Source: Flavobacterium sp. (lineage in GTDB: Bacteria > Bacteroidota > Bacteroidia > Flavobacteriales > Flavobacteriaceae). Taken from it: a stretch of DNA of 64,000 nucleotides. The notes under the pieces are model-generated. The model made no database searches and was not told the DNA's origin. It saw nothing but the letters and a program-made list of their open reading frames with translations. The DNA is taken from contig NZ_JAHEBT010000052.1 in the NCBI RefSeq assembly GCF_024642105.1, forward strand, positions 248,001 to 312,000. The letters run 5' to 3'. A program made the position numbers and the translations under genes. Positions 34,203 through 43,934 of this stretch are shown here, piece after piece; position 1 is the first letter of the stretch, and every line of letters begins with the position of its first letter.

Positions 34203-35261
34203 CTATCTTGACTTTACTTTTTCAATTGTAAATGAAAACTCCGAGCCAACACCAAACTCACTCTCCACATATATCTTTTGCTTGTGAGCTTCTACGATAT
34301 GTTTCACAATAGCCAATCCTAAGCCTGAGCCCCCTTCTGAACGAGAACCGCTCTTATTCACTCTGAAAAAACGCTCAAAAAGCCTTGGGATATTTTGCTG
34401 TTCGATACCCTCTCCATTATCCGTAACTCGAACTACTATTTTTTTATTTGTAAAATTCATTACCGATACCTCGGTCTCGCCTCCTTCTTTACCATACTTA
34501 ATAGAATTCACTAATAGATTCTGGATTACTTGTTGCAACTTGCCTTTATCTCCTCGAACATAAACAGATGCATCATTATTTTCAAGATGAAATTTTATTT
34601 TCTTTTTTTCAGCCTTCATTTCTAATAAGTCAAATACACTCTGTATTAACTCAATAATATCAAATTCTGAGATTTCTAAATGCAGCTCTCCCGATTCTAA
34701 TTTGGTTATCATATCCAAATCTTCTACAATATAGATAAGACGTTCCACTCCTTTTTCGGCTCTTTTCAAATATTTCTTACGGATAGTTTCATCCTCCATT
34801 GCCCCATCAAGCAAAGTATCAATATATCCTTGAACCGTAAATAGAGGCGTTTTTAATTCGTGGGAAACATTTCCTAAAAATTCTCTCCTATATTCTTCTC
34901 GAACTTGGAGCATCTCAATTTCTAATTTCTTATCGGCAGCAAATTTCTTTACTTTTCTAGATAAGGTTTCCATATCAGTAGTAATAGGTTGATTGGCAAA
35001 TGGAGAGGATTCCAATAATGCCACATCATCATAGATTTTTTTTATGCGATTGTAAATAAATCGTTCTGCTCGATATTGCAATATAATAAATGAAAAAACT
35101 ACGGTAAGTAGAAATAATAAAAATCCAAAAGGCAATACAATTTCTTGTTCTAGTTTGAATAAATACTTCAATAATAGCATCCCAATTAAAGAAGCAAAGA
35201 GTCCTGTAAAGAAAGCTGACTTGGAAGCGAATCGGTAATTTTTTTTAAAACTAATTTTCAT
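34203..35261 (-). CDS. phoR: Sensor histidine kinase PhoR
   Basis: 352 residues. Two N-terminal membrane helices (~13-30 and ~40-60), HisKA box with the phosphorylated histidine (FLGNVSHELKTPLFTVQGYIDTL), then HATPase domain with N box (QNLLVNSIKYG), G1 (VTDNGEGI), F box (RLFERFFRVN) and G2 (GGSGLGLAIVKHIVE). No PAS domain is obvious between, so sensing probably goes through the membrane part and PhoU. Located 41 bases after phoB and beside the pst operon, which supports the name. Confidence 0.92.
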   Translation of the reverse strand: MKISFKKNYRFASKSAFFTGLFASLIGMLLLKYLFKLEQEIVLPFGFLLFLLTVVFSFIILQYRAERFIYNRIKKIYDDVALLESSPFANQPITTDMETLSRKVKKFAADKKLEIEMLQVREEYRREFLGNVSHELKTPLFTVQGYIDTLLDGAMEDETIRKKYLKRAEKGVERLIYIVEDLDMITKLESGELHLEISEFDIIELIQSVFDLLEMKAEKKKIKFHLENNDASVYVRGDKGKLQQVIQNLLVNSIKYGKEGGETEVSVMNFTNKKIVVRVTDNGEGIEQQNIPRLFERFFRVNKSGSRSEGGSGLGLAIVKHIVEAHKQKIYVESEFGVGSEFSFTIEKVKSR

Positions 35262-35302
35262 TTGATAGGTATCGTTCTACTATTCCAAGAATTGGATTAA
35301 TA

Positions 35303-35986
35303 TTATACTTCCAGTTTATAACCTACTCCCTTTATGGTTTTGAAGTAATCATCTCCAATTTTTTCACGAAGTTTTCGAATGTGTACATCTATAGTTCTCC
35401 CTCCAACAATTACATCATTCCCCCAGATAGTGTCTAAAATTTCCTCACGTTTAAAAACTTTCCCAGGCTTAGAAGCTAACAAATATAGCAATTCAAATTC
35501 TTTTCTTGGCAAGACAATTTCAATATTATCTTTAATAATTTTATACTCTTCTCTATTTATCAGAATACCCCCAACATTTAATGTTTTATCATTTTCTTCT
35601 TGCTCTTTAGAACGACGTAATAAAGCTTTTACTTTACTCACTAACAACTTAGGTTTGATTGGCTTTGTAATATAATCATCTGCTCCTGCGTCAAAACCTG
35701 CTACTTGCGAATAGTCTTCGCTCCTTGCCGTCAAAAAAGTAACAATAACATGATTCAATTCTGGAATTTTTCTAATATTCTCACAAGCCTCCATTCCGTC
35801 CATTACCGGCATCATCACATCCATAATGATCAAGTCAGGGATTTCCAATTTTGCCTTTGTAATCGCTTCTTTACCGTTTGATGCTGTGATAATTTGATAT
35901 CCTTCTTGAGACAAATTATAACCTACAATTTCTAAAATATCTGGTTCATCATCTACCAATAATATTTTAGTGTTTCTCTTTTTCAT
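35303..35986 (-). CDS. phoB: Response regulator PhoB
   Basis: 227 residues. Receiver domain with phosphorylation Asp (LIIMDVMMPVMDG), acidic pocket (LLVDDEPDILE) and Lys (YITKPIKPKLL); C-terminal OmpR-type winged helix (EFELLYLLASKPGKVFKREEILDTIWG...VDVHIRKLREKIGDDYFKTIKGVGYKL). Activates the phosphate-starvation genes. Upstream 35987-36212 is shared with the divergent TonB receptor and contains TTAAC-type motifs (for example TGTTAACG near 36110) but no clean Pho box. Confidence 0.94.
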   Translation of the reverse strand: MKKRNTKILLVDDEPDILEIVGYNLSQEGYQIITASNGKEAITKAKLEIPDLIIMDVMMPVMDGMEACENIRKIPELNHVIVTFLTARSEDYSQVAGFDAGADDYITKPIKPKLLVSKVKALLRRSKEQEENDKTLNVGGILINREEYKIIKDNIEIVLPRKEFELLYLLASKPGKVFKREEILDTIWGNDVIVGGRTIDVHIRKLREKIGDDYFKTIKGVGYKLEV

Positions 35987-36212
35987 AATGTGAAAATTAT
36001 ATTTAATACAAGAAATTACAACCTATATCTTGAGTATAATTTGTATTTCTGATTGTAAATATAGTAATAAATGAACCTTTTATAAAAGGCTATTAACCGT
36101 AATTTAATATGTTAACGATTTAATAATAATACCGAAACCCAATGGTAATAATCAGCTAACTCTAGGTTCAAATAGTCACCATTCCTTTGCGTAAATTAAA
36201 AATGAAATTAAA

Positions 36213-38990
36213 ATGAGAATTCGAGTATTATTTATCGTTCTATTAATTACGACACTTGGCTTTGCCAAAAATTTAGGAACAATTACAGGTGTCCTAACAG
36301 ACAAAAATGCAACCAACAAAGCGCTTTCAAACGCAACTGTAGTAATAAAAGGAACAAATATCTACACTAATACTGATGGCGAAGGAAAGTATTCACTTTC
36401 TGTATCTGCTGGTGATTATATAGTAGAATTTAGTTTGCCTGGTTATGAAACTACTGAAGCAATCGTAACTGTAAAAGAAGGCGAAACTACTATTATTAAC
36501 GAAATGTTAGTAGCTGCAAGTTACAACTTAAAGGAAGTTGTAGTGAAATCAACCCGTAATAGGGAGAAAGAAACCGCACTATTATTAGAACAAAAAAATG
36601 CAGTTTCTATAAAACAAAGTATTGGCGCACAAGAAATGGCTCGAAAAGGAGTAAGTGACGTTGAAGAAGGTTTGACTAAAGTTACTGGAATTACTAAAGT
36701 AGATGGCAGGGGACTTTTTGTAAGAGGACTAGAAGATCGGTATAATAATTTATTAATTAACGATTTAGCAGTTCCTTCAAACAATCCATTTAAGAAAATT
36801 ATTCCATTAGATATTTTTCCAACAGACATTGTAAGTGTTATCGACACGTATAAAACATTTAACACTAACTTATTCGGGGATTTTGCTGGGGGAACTTTCA
36901 ATATTGCTACTTCTAAAGGTTCTAAAAGTCAAACCAAAATTAATTTTGGAGCTGGTTTTACTTCTAACAATAATTTAAGAAAATTTCTAACTTCTAAAGA
37001 TGCAACTTCCGTTGGAGATTATTTTGGATTTTCAGGTACTGAAAGAAATTTTCCTGCTGTTTTAGGCAAAGTTCCTAGCAACCACGTTTTCACCACAAAC
37101 GAGGCATTAAATCAATTTGGTTCAGGATATGATGTCGAAGAAGCTAATTCTCCACTTAATACAAGTTTCGGAATTTTAAATTCAGAAAAATTCACAATTG
37201 GAAAGAACAGTAATTCACTTCAATATCTTTTATCCTTCAATTTTGACAACAAGTACCAATACCGAGAAGGTGCTGATCGTTTTTTCAATGCAGCACAAGG
37301 AAACTATGACAATGATTTGTTCAACAAGCAATACAAGTACATTACCAATTCATCTGCGTTAGCTTCTTTAAACTTTAAATCAGAACGATTGAATTTAACT
37401 TCAAATACTTTCTATTTAAAATCAACAGATAATATGATACAAGATCAATTGGGTTATACAAATTCTGCCACTGTCAATAGTAATGGATTTATCAGAATGA
37501 ATCAATTGACTCAATCTGACTTCTTAAACACACAATTGTTTGGAAATTACAAACTATCAAAGGACGATAAACAAAACATTAAAGCGGGTGTTTCTTTCAC
37601 AAAAACTGGATTCCAATTACCAGATAGAAAATCATTCAAAGGTGTATTGCTTGACGAAAACACAACTGCCATCAGTTATACGGGCAATAGTTTGTACAGA
37701 CAAACTTTCGATGTTGACGGTAAATTCAACGTTTCAGGAATGTTGGAATATACTTGGAATTTTGGCAAAGCCGAATTAAACAATTCTCATAAATTAACAG
37801 TGGGTTATAATTCTTATGTTAACAATATGGAATCAAGTTTTAGATTTCTAGTTTCTGAAAGATTAAACTCAAATGCAATAACTTTTACTACTAACACTCC
37901 CGATGCTACTTTAGCCTCAGAGATTACTAATACTAATTTCACGTATAGAGAAGGAACGAATTCAACATACAAAGCTAAATTATTAGAATATGTTAATGCA
38001 GGTTATACTGATGTAGCTTTGAAAATTAGTGATGTTTACGAAATGAATTTTGGAGTACGAGTGGAGCAAAGTTTTAGAGAAACTAAATACAGAACTCCGG
38101 GCTCTTTTGATGATCCCTATCAAAAAAAGACAGTGACTGGAGTTGACATCTTACCGTCATTAAATATGAAATACAAATTTAATGATGCTTCAAATTTAAG
38201 ATTTGCTGCTTCAAAAACTATTACACGACCTGTTATCATGGAATCTTATCCTCTTGAATTTGTGAATTTAGATGGCACAATCGAGAACGGTAATCCAAAT
38301 GTAATAAATAGTAACAACTATAATTTTGATTTGAAATATGAAATTTTCCCAACCACAAAAGAATTACTTGCTGTAACTACTTTTTCAAAATTAATCCAAA
38401 ATCCTATCGAAAGATTGTTTACTCAATCAGCTGGAAGTGGTGGCCAAATCATTACTTATGATAACTCAGACAAAGCCTTACTTCTTGGAGCTGAATTGGA
38501 ATTATTAGTACAATTAGAAAGGATATCTAATAGTTTCAAAAATTTATCTTTAGGATTCAACACTTCATTGATGTATTCAAAAGTAACGATAAGTAAAAAC
38601 AATACAACTGAAACAAATCCAAACAGAAAACTTCAAGGTGCCTCTCCGTGGTTAATTAATGCCGATTTGAAATATGATTTTGATTTTTCTAATAATTGGA
38701 ACAATACAGTATCATTAGTGTACAATGTTTATGGTAAAAGAATTTATGCGGTAGGAACTAATGGACTTGATCATTACTACGAACAACCTTTCAATAAATT
38801 AGATTTAGTTTGGAACAATAAAATAGGAAAAAAATGGGAAGCAAAATTTTCAATAGATAATATTTTGAATCCTAAATACAGCATTAAGCTGGGTGAAGAA
38901 AGCAAACTCCCTATCACAGAAAAAGATTTAACAGTTAAAGATTTCACTAAAGGAATTGGGTTCTCAATGAATATTTCTTATTCATTTTAA
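36213..38990 (+). CDS. TonB-dependent receptor with carboxypeptidase-like domain
   Basis: 925 residues. Signal peptide (~1-18), CarboxypepD_reg-like domain (~22-105, GTITGVLTDKNATNKALSNA), plug (VVVKSTRNREKETALL..., with GVSDVEEGLTKVTGITKVDGRGLFVRGLEDRYNNLLINDL), then a 22-strand barrel ending in F (NISYSF). Imports a ligand through the outer membrane using TonB energy. Divergent from phoB and next to a beta-helix lipoprotein; a phosphorus-containing ligand is a reasonable guess from position only. Confidence 0.93.
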   Translation: MRIRVLFIVLLITTLGFAKNLGTITGVLTDKNATNKALSNATVVIKGTNIYTNTDGEGKYSLSVSAGDYIVEFSLPGYETTEAIVTVKEGETTIINEMLVAASYNLKEVVVKSTRNREKETALLLEQKNAVSIKQSIGAQEMARKGVSDVEEGLTKVTGITKVDGRGLFVRGLEDRYNNLLINDLAVPSNNPFKKIIPLDIFPTDIVSVIDTYKTFNTNLFGDFAGGTFNIATSKGSKSQTKINFGAGFTSNNNLRKFLTSKDATSVGDYFGFSGTERNFPAVLGKVPSNHVFTTNEALNQFGSGYDVEEANSPLNTSFGILNSEKFTIGKNSNSLQYLLSFNFDNKYQYREGADRFFNAAQGNYDNDLFNKQYKYITNSSALASLNFKSERLNLTSNTFYLKSTDNMIQDQLGYTNSATVNSNGFIRMNQLTQSDFLNTQLFGNYKLSKDDKQNIKAGVSFTKTGFQLPDRKSFKGVLLDENTTAISYTGNSLYRQTFDVDGKFNVSGMLEYTWNFGKAELNNSHKLTVGYNSYVNNMESSFRFLVSERLNSNAITFTTNTPDATLASEITNTNFTYREGTNSTYKAKLLEYVNAGYTDVALKISDVYEMNFGVRVEQSFRETKYRTPGSFDDPYQKKTVTGVDILPSLNMKYKFNDASNLRFAASKTITRPVIMESYPLEFVNLDGTIENGNPNVINSNNYNFDLKYEIFPTTKELLAVTTFSKLIQNPIERLFTQSAGSGGQIITYDNSDKALLLGAELELLVQLERISNSFKNLSLGFNTSLMYSKVTISKNNTTETNPNRKLQGASPWLINADLKYDFDFSNNWNNTVSLVYNVYGKRIYAVGTNGLDHYYEQPFNKLDLVWNNKIGKKWEAKFSIDNILNPKYSIKLGEESKLPITEKDLTVKDFTKGIGFSMNISYSF

Positions 38991-39081
38991 CATAACCTAC
39001 TTAACGTTAAAAAAACATTTATATCGCTTTTTAATCATGTTTTAATAACAATAAGAAAAGGTCAAAAAAAATAAGACAAAG

Positions 39082-39089
39082 TACTTTTG
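39082..39089 (+). promoter_or_regulatory. -7 element of beta-helix lipoprotein gene
   Basis: TACTTTTG matches TAnnTTTG. No TTG at the -33 position; upstream TTTTAAT-CATG-TTTTAAT (39030-39047) is an 11-bp-period direct repeat that may bind an activator. Confidence 0.55.
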
Positions 39090-39131
39090 AAAAACAAAAA
39101 ATCAATTAAAATTATTATGAAAAAAATTATT

Positions 39132-40334
39132 ATGAAAAAAATCGCATTTAGTTTAGCTATCATTATTACTAGTAGCTTAGCTAGTTGTTCAAGTAACGAA
39201 ACCGAAACTACTAAAGTTCCAGTAACTGGCGAAATAGCAGGTGATTTAACCGTTTCTAAAACGTATGCTTATGGAAACTATACGCTAAAAGGTTTTGCTA
39301 AGGTAGCAAGTGGAGTAACGATAACTTTTGAAGCTGGTTCTACGATAACAGCAGACAAAGCAGATGGTGATGATGCGTTTGTAATTTTAAATGGAGGTAA
39401 ATTAGTTGCTGTTGGTACAGCTGCTGAACCAATTGTATTTACCGAAAAATCGAAAGTATCTGGATCTTGGGGGGGTATCATTATGTATGGTGATGCACCT
39501 ATTGTAAACTCTGCAACAGCTGTAGCGCCACAAACCGCTACTTCTGAAGACGGTTTAGCATTATCATATGGTGGAGCCAATGCTACTCATAATGGAGGTA
39601 CTCTAAAATATGTAAGAGTAGAATATGCTGGGCAAGTTATTACTCAAAACAATAAGGAACAAAACGGATTCTCTTTTTATTCTGTTGGATCAGGAACAAT
39701 TTTAGAGAATTTAGTTTCTTACAAAGGTAATGATGATGGATTCGAATTTTATGGAGGAACTGTAAGTGCTAAAAACTTAATTTCTTACGGAAATGCAGAT
39801 GACGCTTTTGACTGGCAAGACGGTTGGAGAGGTCAAGAAAACACCAACTGGTATGCTTACCAAGAAGTTGTAGGTAATTACGGAATGGAAATTGAAGCAA
39901 AAAGTGTTAACAATGCATTCTGGCCAAAAGTTACAAACATTACTCTTAAAAGAGCTACTGGAACTGCAACTGAAGCACAATCAGAAATTCAATTGGATGC
40001 TATCCAATTCAAAAAAGAAGGTAATGGGGAGTACAGTAACATTATCATTGATGGTTATAAAAACCAAACTACTCCTACTACTAAGAATGGTGGTGCAATT
40101 CAAATCTTAGATTTAGCAACTTACAACAATCAAGTTGCAGCTGGAAAAATTAAACTAACAAACGTTACAATCACTAACACTGATAACACGTTTATTTCTG
40201 GCGCTACAACATTTACAGTTGCAGCATCAAGTTTCTTACCAACAACAAATTGGGCAACATCAACTACTGCAACTGGGGCAAGCTTAACCACTGGTGCTTG
40301 GGCTACTGTGAACGGGGCAAGTTTGATTAAATAA
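39132..40334 (+). CDS. Beta-helix lipoprotein
   Basis: About 400 residues. Start ATG 39132 (MKKIAFSLAIIITSSLASCSS) puts a lipobox (LASC) near residue 19; a second ATG at 39117 comes from a 15-bp tandem duplication. After the Cys, the protein starts as a beta-helix (GDLTVSKTYAYGNYTLKGFAKVASGVTITFEAGSTI) with DDGFEFYGGTVSAKNLISYGNADDAFDW rungs. Family members often sit beside TonB receptors in Bacteroidetes; function not settled. Transcribed after the receptor, own promoter, own terminator. Confidence 0.85.
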   Translation: MKKIAFSLAIIITSSLASCSSNETETTKVPVTGEIAGDLTVSKTYAYGNYTLKGFAKVASGVTITFEAGSTITADKADGDDAFVILNGGKLVAVGTAAEPIVFTEKSKVSGSWGGIIMYGDAPIVNSATAVAPQTATSEDGLALSYGGANATHNGGTLKYVRVEYAGQVITQNNKEQNGFSFYSVGSGTILENLVSYKGNDDGFEFYGGTVSAKNLISYGNADDAFDWQDGWRGQENTNWYAYQEVVGNYGMEIEAKSVNNAFWPKVTNITLKRATGTATEAQSEIQLDAIQFKKEGNGEYSNIIIDGYKNQTTPTTKNGGAIQILDLATYNNQVAAGKIKLTNVTITNTDNTFISGATTFTVAASSFLPTTNWATSTTATGASLTTGAWATVNGASLIK

Positions 40335-40355
40335 CATCAAAACACCTAATAATTT

Positions 40356-40387
40356 AAACCACTGCAGATTACGCAGTGGTTTTTTTT
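40356..40387 (+). terminator. Terminator after beta-helix lipoprotein
   Basis: Perfect 10-bp stem AAACCACTGC/GCAGTGGTTT, 7-base loop, run of 8 Ts. Confidence 0.92.
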
Positions 40388-40437
40388 ATATTCTGTAAAA
40401 TAAATTCGTTATATTTGCGTTAGTGAATCTTTTTTGA

Positions 40438-40776
40438 ATGACAAAAATCTACTTTTATACTACTATTTTAACGTTGTTCTTTTGTTCTTTGAGTGTTTCT
40501 GCTCAGGAAACAAGACTACAATCTAGACTACAAGAATCAACTTCAATAGAAGGCTTGAACCTGTATCCTAATCCTGTGAGTAATGGTAAAGTATATATTA
40601 CAACTAAAAATGATTTAGATAAAGAGATACAAATTTTTGATGTTTTAGGCAAAAAAGTACTCCAAACTATGTTGAGTTCAAGAGAACTCAATGTATCTAC
40701 ATTAACTCCTGGTGTATACATCATCAAAATCAAAGAAGAAGAAGCTTCTACCACTCGAAAATTAATCGTACGATAA
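40438..40776 (+). CDS. Very small type IX secretion substrate (signal peptide plus sorting domain)
   Basis: 112 residues. Signal peptide MTKIYFYTTILTLFFCSLSVSAQ, about 15 residues of spacer, then a complete type A C-terminal sorting domain (LNLYPNPVSNGKVYITTKNDLDKEIQIFDVLGKKVLQ, then GVYIIKIKEEEASTTRKLIVR). The sorting domain is normally attached to a large cargo; here there is almost none. Either a relic that lost its cargo or a genuinely minimal surface protein. Follows the beta-helix lipoprotein after its terminator. Confidence 0.85.
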   Translation: MTKIYFYTTILTLFFCSLSVSAQETRLQSRLQESTSIEGLNLYPNPVSNGKVYITTKNDLDKEIQIFDVLGKKVLQTMLSSRELNVSTLTPGVYIIKIKEEEASTTRKLIVR

Positions 40777-40921
40777 TTTTTCACTCATCATTCTACAACC
40801 TTTTTAAAAATATTTTTTTAGAATAACTCCTATTTTAAATAAATTATATTTTAATAATCTTAAGCAAACATCCCCATAACACTTCCTTTCTACTTTCGTA
40901 AAAATTATTTATGAAATCGCC

Positions 40922-40971
40922 GTTATCAAAAAGTTTGCGCAAGCAAACACCAATAAACAAAAAGCGATAAC
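40922..40971 (+). other. Nested hairpin with GCAA tetraloop upstream of LpxH-like gene
   Basis: The 228-base gap 40777-41004 has no gene. It holds a perfect 6-bp hairpin GTTTGC-GCAA-GCAAAC (40933-40948) closed by a GNRA tetraloop, enclosed by GTTATC (40922-40927) and GATAAC (40966-40971). TACTTTCG (40891-40898) could be a -7 element just before it. It could be a structured 5' leader. Function unknown. Confidence 0.45.
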
Positions 40972-41004
40972 ATATATGACTGTTGGTAAATAACTTTTAC
41001 ATAT

Positions 41005-41826
41005 ATGAAAAAGAAAAGAAAAATACCCTTAGTTGTACTAAGCGACGTACACTTAGGAACTTATGGCTGCCATGCGAATGAATTACTCTCTTACTTAAAA
41101 TCTATTCAACCTGAAATGCTCGTTTTAAATGGAGATATTTTTGACATTTGGAACTTTAGTAAAAGTTATTTTCCAGCTGCTCATATGAATGTGTTGCGGC
41201 AGATTTTAAAAATGTCAAACCAAGGAACTAAAGTAATTTATATCACTGGAAATCACGATGAGGCACTTCGAAAATACTCTGATTTTGTTTTAGGAAATTT
41301 TGAATTAGCTGACAAATTAATTTTAGAATTAGACGGAAAGAAAACATGGATTTTTCACGGAGATGTATTTGACTCTTCTACGAAAGGATATGCAAAGATC
41401 TTAGCTAAACTCGGAGGAAAAGGATATGATTTATTGATTCTAATCAACAGCTTAATCAATTGGTTTTTAGTTCTGATGGGCAAAGAAAAGAGAAGCTATT
41501 CTAAAATGATCAAAGATAGTGTTAAAAAGGCCGTTGCTTTTGTCTCTAATTTTGAAACTACTGCCGCCGAAATTGCCATCGAAAAAAAAATCGATTATGT
41601 GATTTGTGGACACATTCACAAACCGCAAATGAAAGAAGTTGCTAATGAACACGGAAAAGTAATGTATTTAAATAGTGGTGATTGGGTAGAAAATCTTACT
41701 GCATTAGAATACAACAAAAAGAAATGGCGCCTATTTCATTATAAAAAAATTGATTTTAAAAATCAAGATATAGCTGTTGATGATGATACAATAAACGACA
41801 TTGTCAACAAAATTCTTTCTCAATAA
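41005..41826 (+). CDS. UDP-2,3-diacylglucosamine diphosphatase-like metallophosphoesterase
   Basis: 273 residues. Calcineurin-like metal ligands: VVLSDVHLG, NGDIFDIWN, TGNHDE, FHGDVFD and CGHIHKP. Resembles LpxH, which makes lipid X in lipid A synthesis, but is ~30 residues longer with an insert (~135-180) of hydrophobic helix (LLILINSLINWFLVLMG) likely to touch the membrane. Followed 39 bases later by a glycosyltransferase. Confidence 0.85.
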   Translation: MKKKRKIPLVVLSDVHLGTYGCHANELLSYLKSIQPEMLVLNGDIFDIWNFSKSYFPAAHMNVLRQILKMSNQGTKVIYITGNHDEALRKYSDFVLGNFELADKLILELDGKKTWIFHGDVFDSSTKGYAKILAKLGGKGYDLLILINSLINWFLVLMGKEKRSYSKMIKDSVKKAVAFVSNFETTAAEIAIEKKIDYVICGHIHKPQMKEVANEHGKVMYLNSGDWVENLTALEYNKKKWRLFHYKKIDFKNQDIAVDDDTINDIVNKILSQ

Positions 41827-41865
41827 CACCAAATCAATTGCATTTAAAAGCACAAATAACATTGG

Positions 41866-42861
41866 ATGAAAATATTTTATGCTATTCAAGCAACAGGTAA
41901 TGGTCATATAAGTAGAGCAATGCAACTATACCCCTACTTACTTAAATTTGGAGAAGTAGATTTTTTTATGAGTGGTAGTAATGCCAGTTTAGCTATTGAT
42001 TTACCAGTAAAATTCAAAAGTTCTGGTTGTAGTTTATTCTACAGTAAATGTGGCGGTTTAGATTATTGGAATATTACCAAGAAAATTAAACCTATCCAAA
42101 TGTATAAAGAGGCTAAATCCTTGCCTCTTAAAAATTATGATGTAGTGATTAATGATTTTGATTCTATTACTTCATTAGCTTGTAAACTGCAAAAAGTACA
42201 TTCTGTTCAATTGGGGCATCAAGCAAGTTTTGTTTCAAAACAAACACCAAGACCAGATAAGAAAAGCGTAATGGGAGAAATGATTTTAAAACATTATGCT
42301 TCAGCACCAAAAAACATTGGATTACATTTTGAAAAATACGATTCGTTCATTGTTCCTCCTATCATTAAAAATGAAATTCAACAAGCAGAACCTACCAATT
42401 TGGGTCACATCACGGTTTATCTTCCGTCATTTGATCAAACTTGTCTAGAAAAAGCTTTTAGCAACCTTCCTGACCAAGAATTTCATTGGTTTTTGAGTGA
42501 GGTAAAATTCAAACACACAATAGGTAACATTACTTATTATCCTGTTAACCAAATCAATTTCAACGAAAGTTTAATTAGTTGTCATGGCATCATTACTGGG
42601 GGCGGATTTGAAACTCCAGCCGAAGCGTTGTATCTGAAAAAGAAAATACTAAGTATCCCGATTCTAAACCACTACGAACAAGAATGTAATGCAGCGGCAT
42701 TGAAAAAAATGGGCGTACCTGTGGTTTACGAAGTCGGTGATAACTTTGAATTAATTATAGAGAATTGGCTTAACAATAACAATTCAATGCCTTTGATTCA
42801 AGCCAACAATATTAATGAAACGTTACAATATCTATTTGAAACCTATCATCAAACCACCTAA
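41866..42861 (+). CDS. Glycosyltransferase, GT-B fold (MJ1255/VC2487-like)
   Basis: 331 residues. Starts IFYAIQATGNGHISRAMQ, the nucleotide-sugar transferase N-terminal motif shared with MurG-like enzymes, and has the donor-site end GIITGGGFETPAEALYLKKKILSIPILNHYEQECNAAALKKMG. Matches a family of uncharacterised transferases. Likely acts on an envelope glycolipid, given the LpxH-like neighbour. Followed by a terminator hairpin. Confidence 0.85.
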   Translation: MKIFYAIQATGNGHISRAMQLYPYLLKFGEVDFFMSGSNASLAIDLPVKFKSSGCSLFYSKCGGLDYWNITKKIKPIQMYKEAKSLPLKNYDVVINDFDSITSLACKLQKVHSVQLGHQASFVSKQTPRPDKKSVMGEMILKHYASAPKNIGLHFEKYDSFIVPPIIKNEIQQAEPTNLGHITVYLPSFDQTCLEKAFSNLPDQEFHWFLSEVKFKHTIGNITYYPVNQINFNESLISCHGIITGGGFETPAEALYLKKKILSIPILNHYEQECNAAALKKMGVPVVYEVGDNFELIIENWLNNNNSMPLIQANNINETLQYLFETYHQTT

Positions 42862-42873
42862 ATAAATTCTATT

Positions 42874-42902
42874 TAAAGCTCCATTTTTAGGAGCTTTTTT
42901 TA
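42874..42902 (+). terminator. Terminator after glycosyltransferase
   Basis: Stem AAAGCTCC-ATTTTTA-GGAGCTTT followed by Ts. Confidence 0.9.
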
Positions 42903-42931
42903 TACCCGTTTCTTTTCCCATTTATTTCGAT

Positions 42932-42939
42932 TACTTTTG
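42932..42939 (+). promoter_or_regulatory. -7 element of LuxE-like gene
   Basis: TACTTTTG (TAnnTTTG) 14 bases upstream of the TTG start codon. Confidence 0.6.
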
Positions 42940-42953
42940 TAAAAAAATAATTC

Positions 42954-43934
42954 TTGATTTCAACCCACGATATATTTACCATTAGTAATCAAAAACAATT
43001 TGACAAAATTGCTTTGAAAGTATTCCGTTTTCAATACGAGAATAATTTGGTGTATCGTGAATTTTGCGATTTTTTAAAAACAGATGTACAAAAAGTAAAA
43101 TCAATACAACAGATTCCTTTTTTACCCATTCAGTTTTTCAAAAGCCACTCCGTAGTTTCCAATACTAATCCTATCCAAGCTACTTTTACCAGTAGTGGTA
43201 CAACCGGAATGAGTACTAGTAAACATTTAGTTACAGATGTAAGTATTTATGAAGAAAGCTATCGCAAAGGATTTTCTCAGTTTTATGGCAACATTGAAGA
43301 CTATGTAGTTTTAGCATTGCTTCCTTCGTATTTAGAAAGAGAAGGCTCATCATTAATTCATATGGTAGATGATTTAATTCAACTATCAAATCAGCCCGAA
43401 AGTGGATTTTACTTGCATAACTACGACGAACTAATTGAAAAATTAATTCAACTAGATCAAGCAGGACAAAATGCAGTTCTAATTGGAGTCACCTATGCTT
43501 TACTCGATTTAGTCGAAAAACATTCATTTCAGTTAGAGAACACTATTATTATGGAAACCGGAGGGATGAAAGGCAAACGAAAAGAAATGATTCGCGAAGA
43601 ATTACACCAACAACTTTGCGAAGGATTTGGCGTCAATGCCATCCATTCAGAATATGGAATGACCGAATTATTGTCACAAGCCTATTCTTTAGGTGAAGGA
43701 ATTTTTGAATGTCCTTCTTGGATGCAAATCCTCGTTCGCGATACCGAAGATGCTTTGTCATATGTGAGAGAAGGCAAAACAGGCGGCATCAACGTCATTG
43801 ATTTAGCCAATATCAATTCCTGTTCGTTTATTGCTACACAAGACCTAGGTAAAAAATATTCCAATGGGAGTTTTGAAGTTTTAGGTCGATTTGACCATTC
43901 TGATATTAGAGGTTGTAATTTGATGGTGATTTAA
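42954..43934 (+). CDS. LuxE-like acyl-protein synthetase / acyltransferase
   Basis: 326 residues, start TTG at 42954 (the only start that keeps the N-terminal FTISNQKQFDKIALKVF region). AMP-forming fold: ATFTSSGTTGMSTSKH is the adenylate P-loop, TGGMKGKRKEMIREE and EYGMTEL are downstream motifs. Relatives activate fatty acids in LuxE or transfer acyl groups in surface-polysaccharide synthesis. No lux genes nearby. It overlaps the stop of the convergent DUF3078 gene by four bases. Confidence 0.85.
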   Translation: MISTHDIFTISNQKQFDKIALKVFRFQYENNLVYREFCDFLKTDVQKVKSIQQIPFLPIQFFKSHSVVSNTNPIQATFTSSGTTGMSTSKHLVTDVSIYEESYRKGFSQFYGNIEDYVVLALLPSYLEREGSSLIHMVDDLIQLSNQPESGFYLHNYDELIEKLIQLDQAGQNAVLIGVTYALLDLVEKHSFQLENTIIMETGGMKGKRKEMIREELHQQLCEGFGVNAIHSEYGMTELLSQAYSLGEGIFECPSWMQILVRDTEDALSYVREGKTGGINVIDLANINSCSFIATQDLGKKYSNGSFEVLGRFDHSDIRGCNLMVI

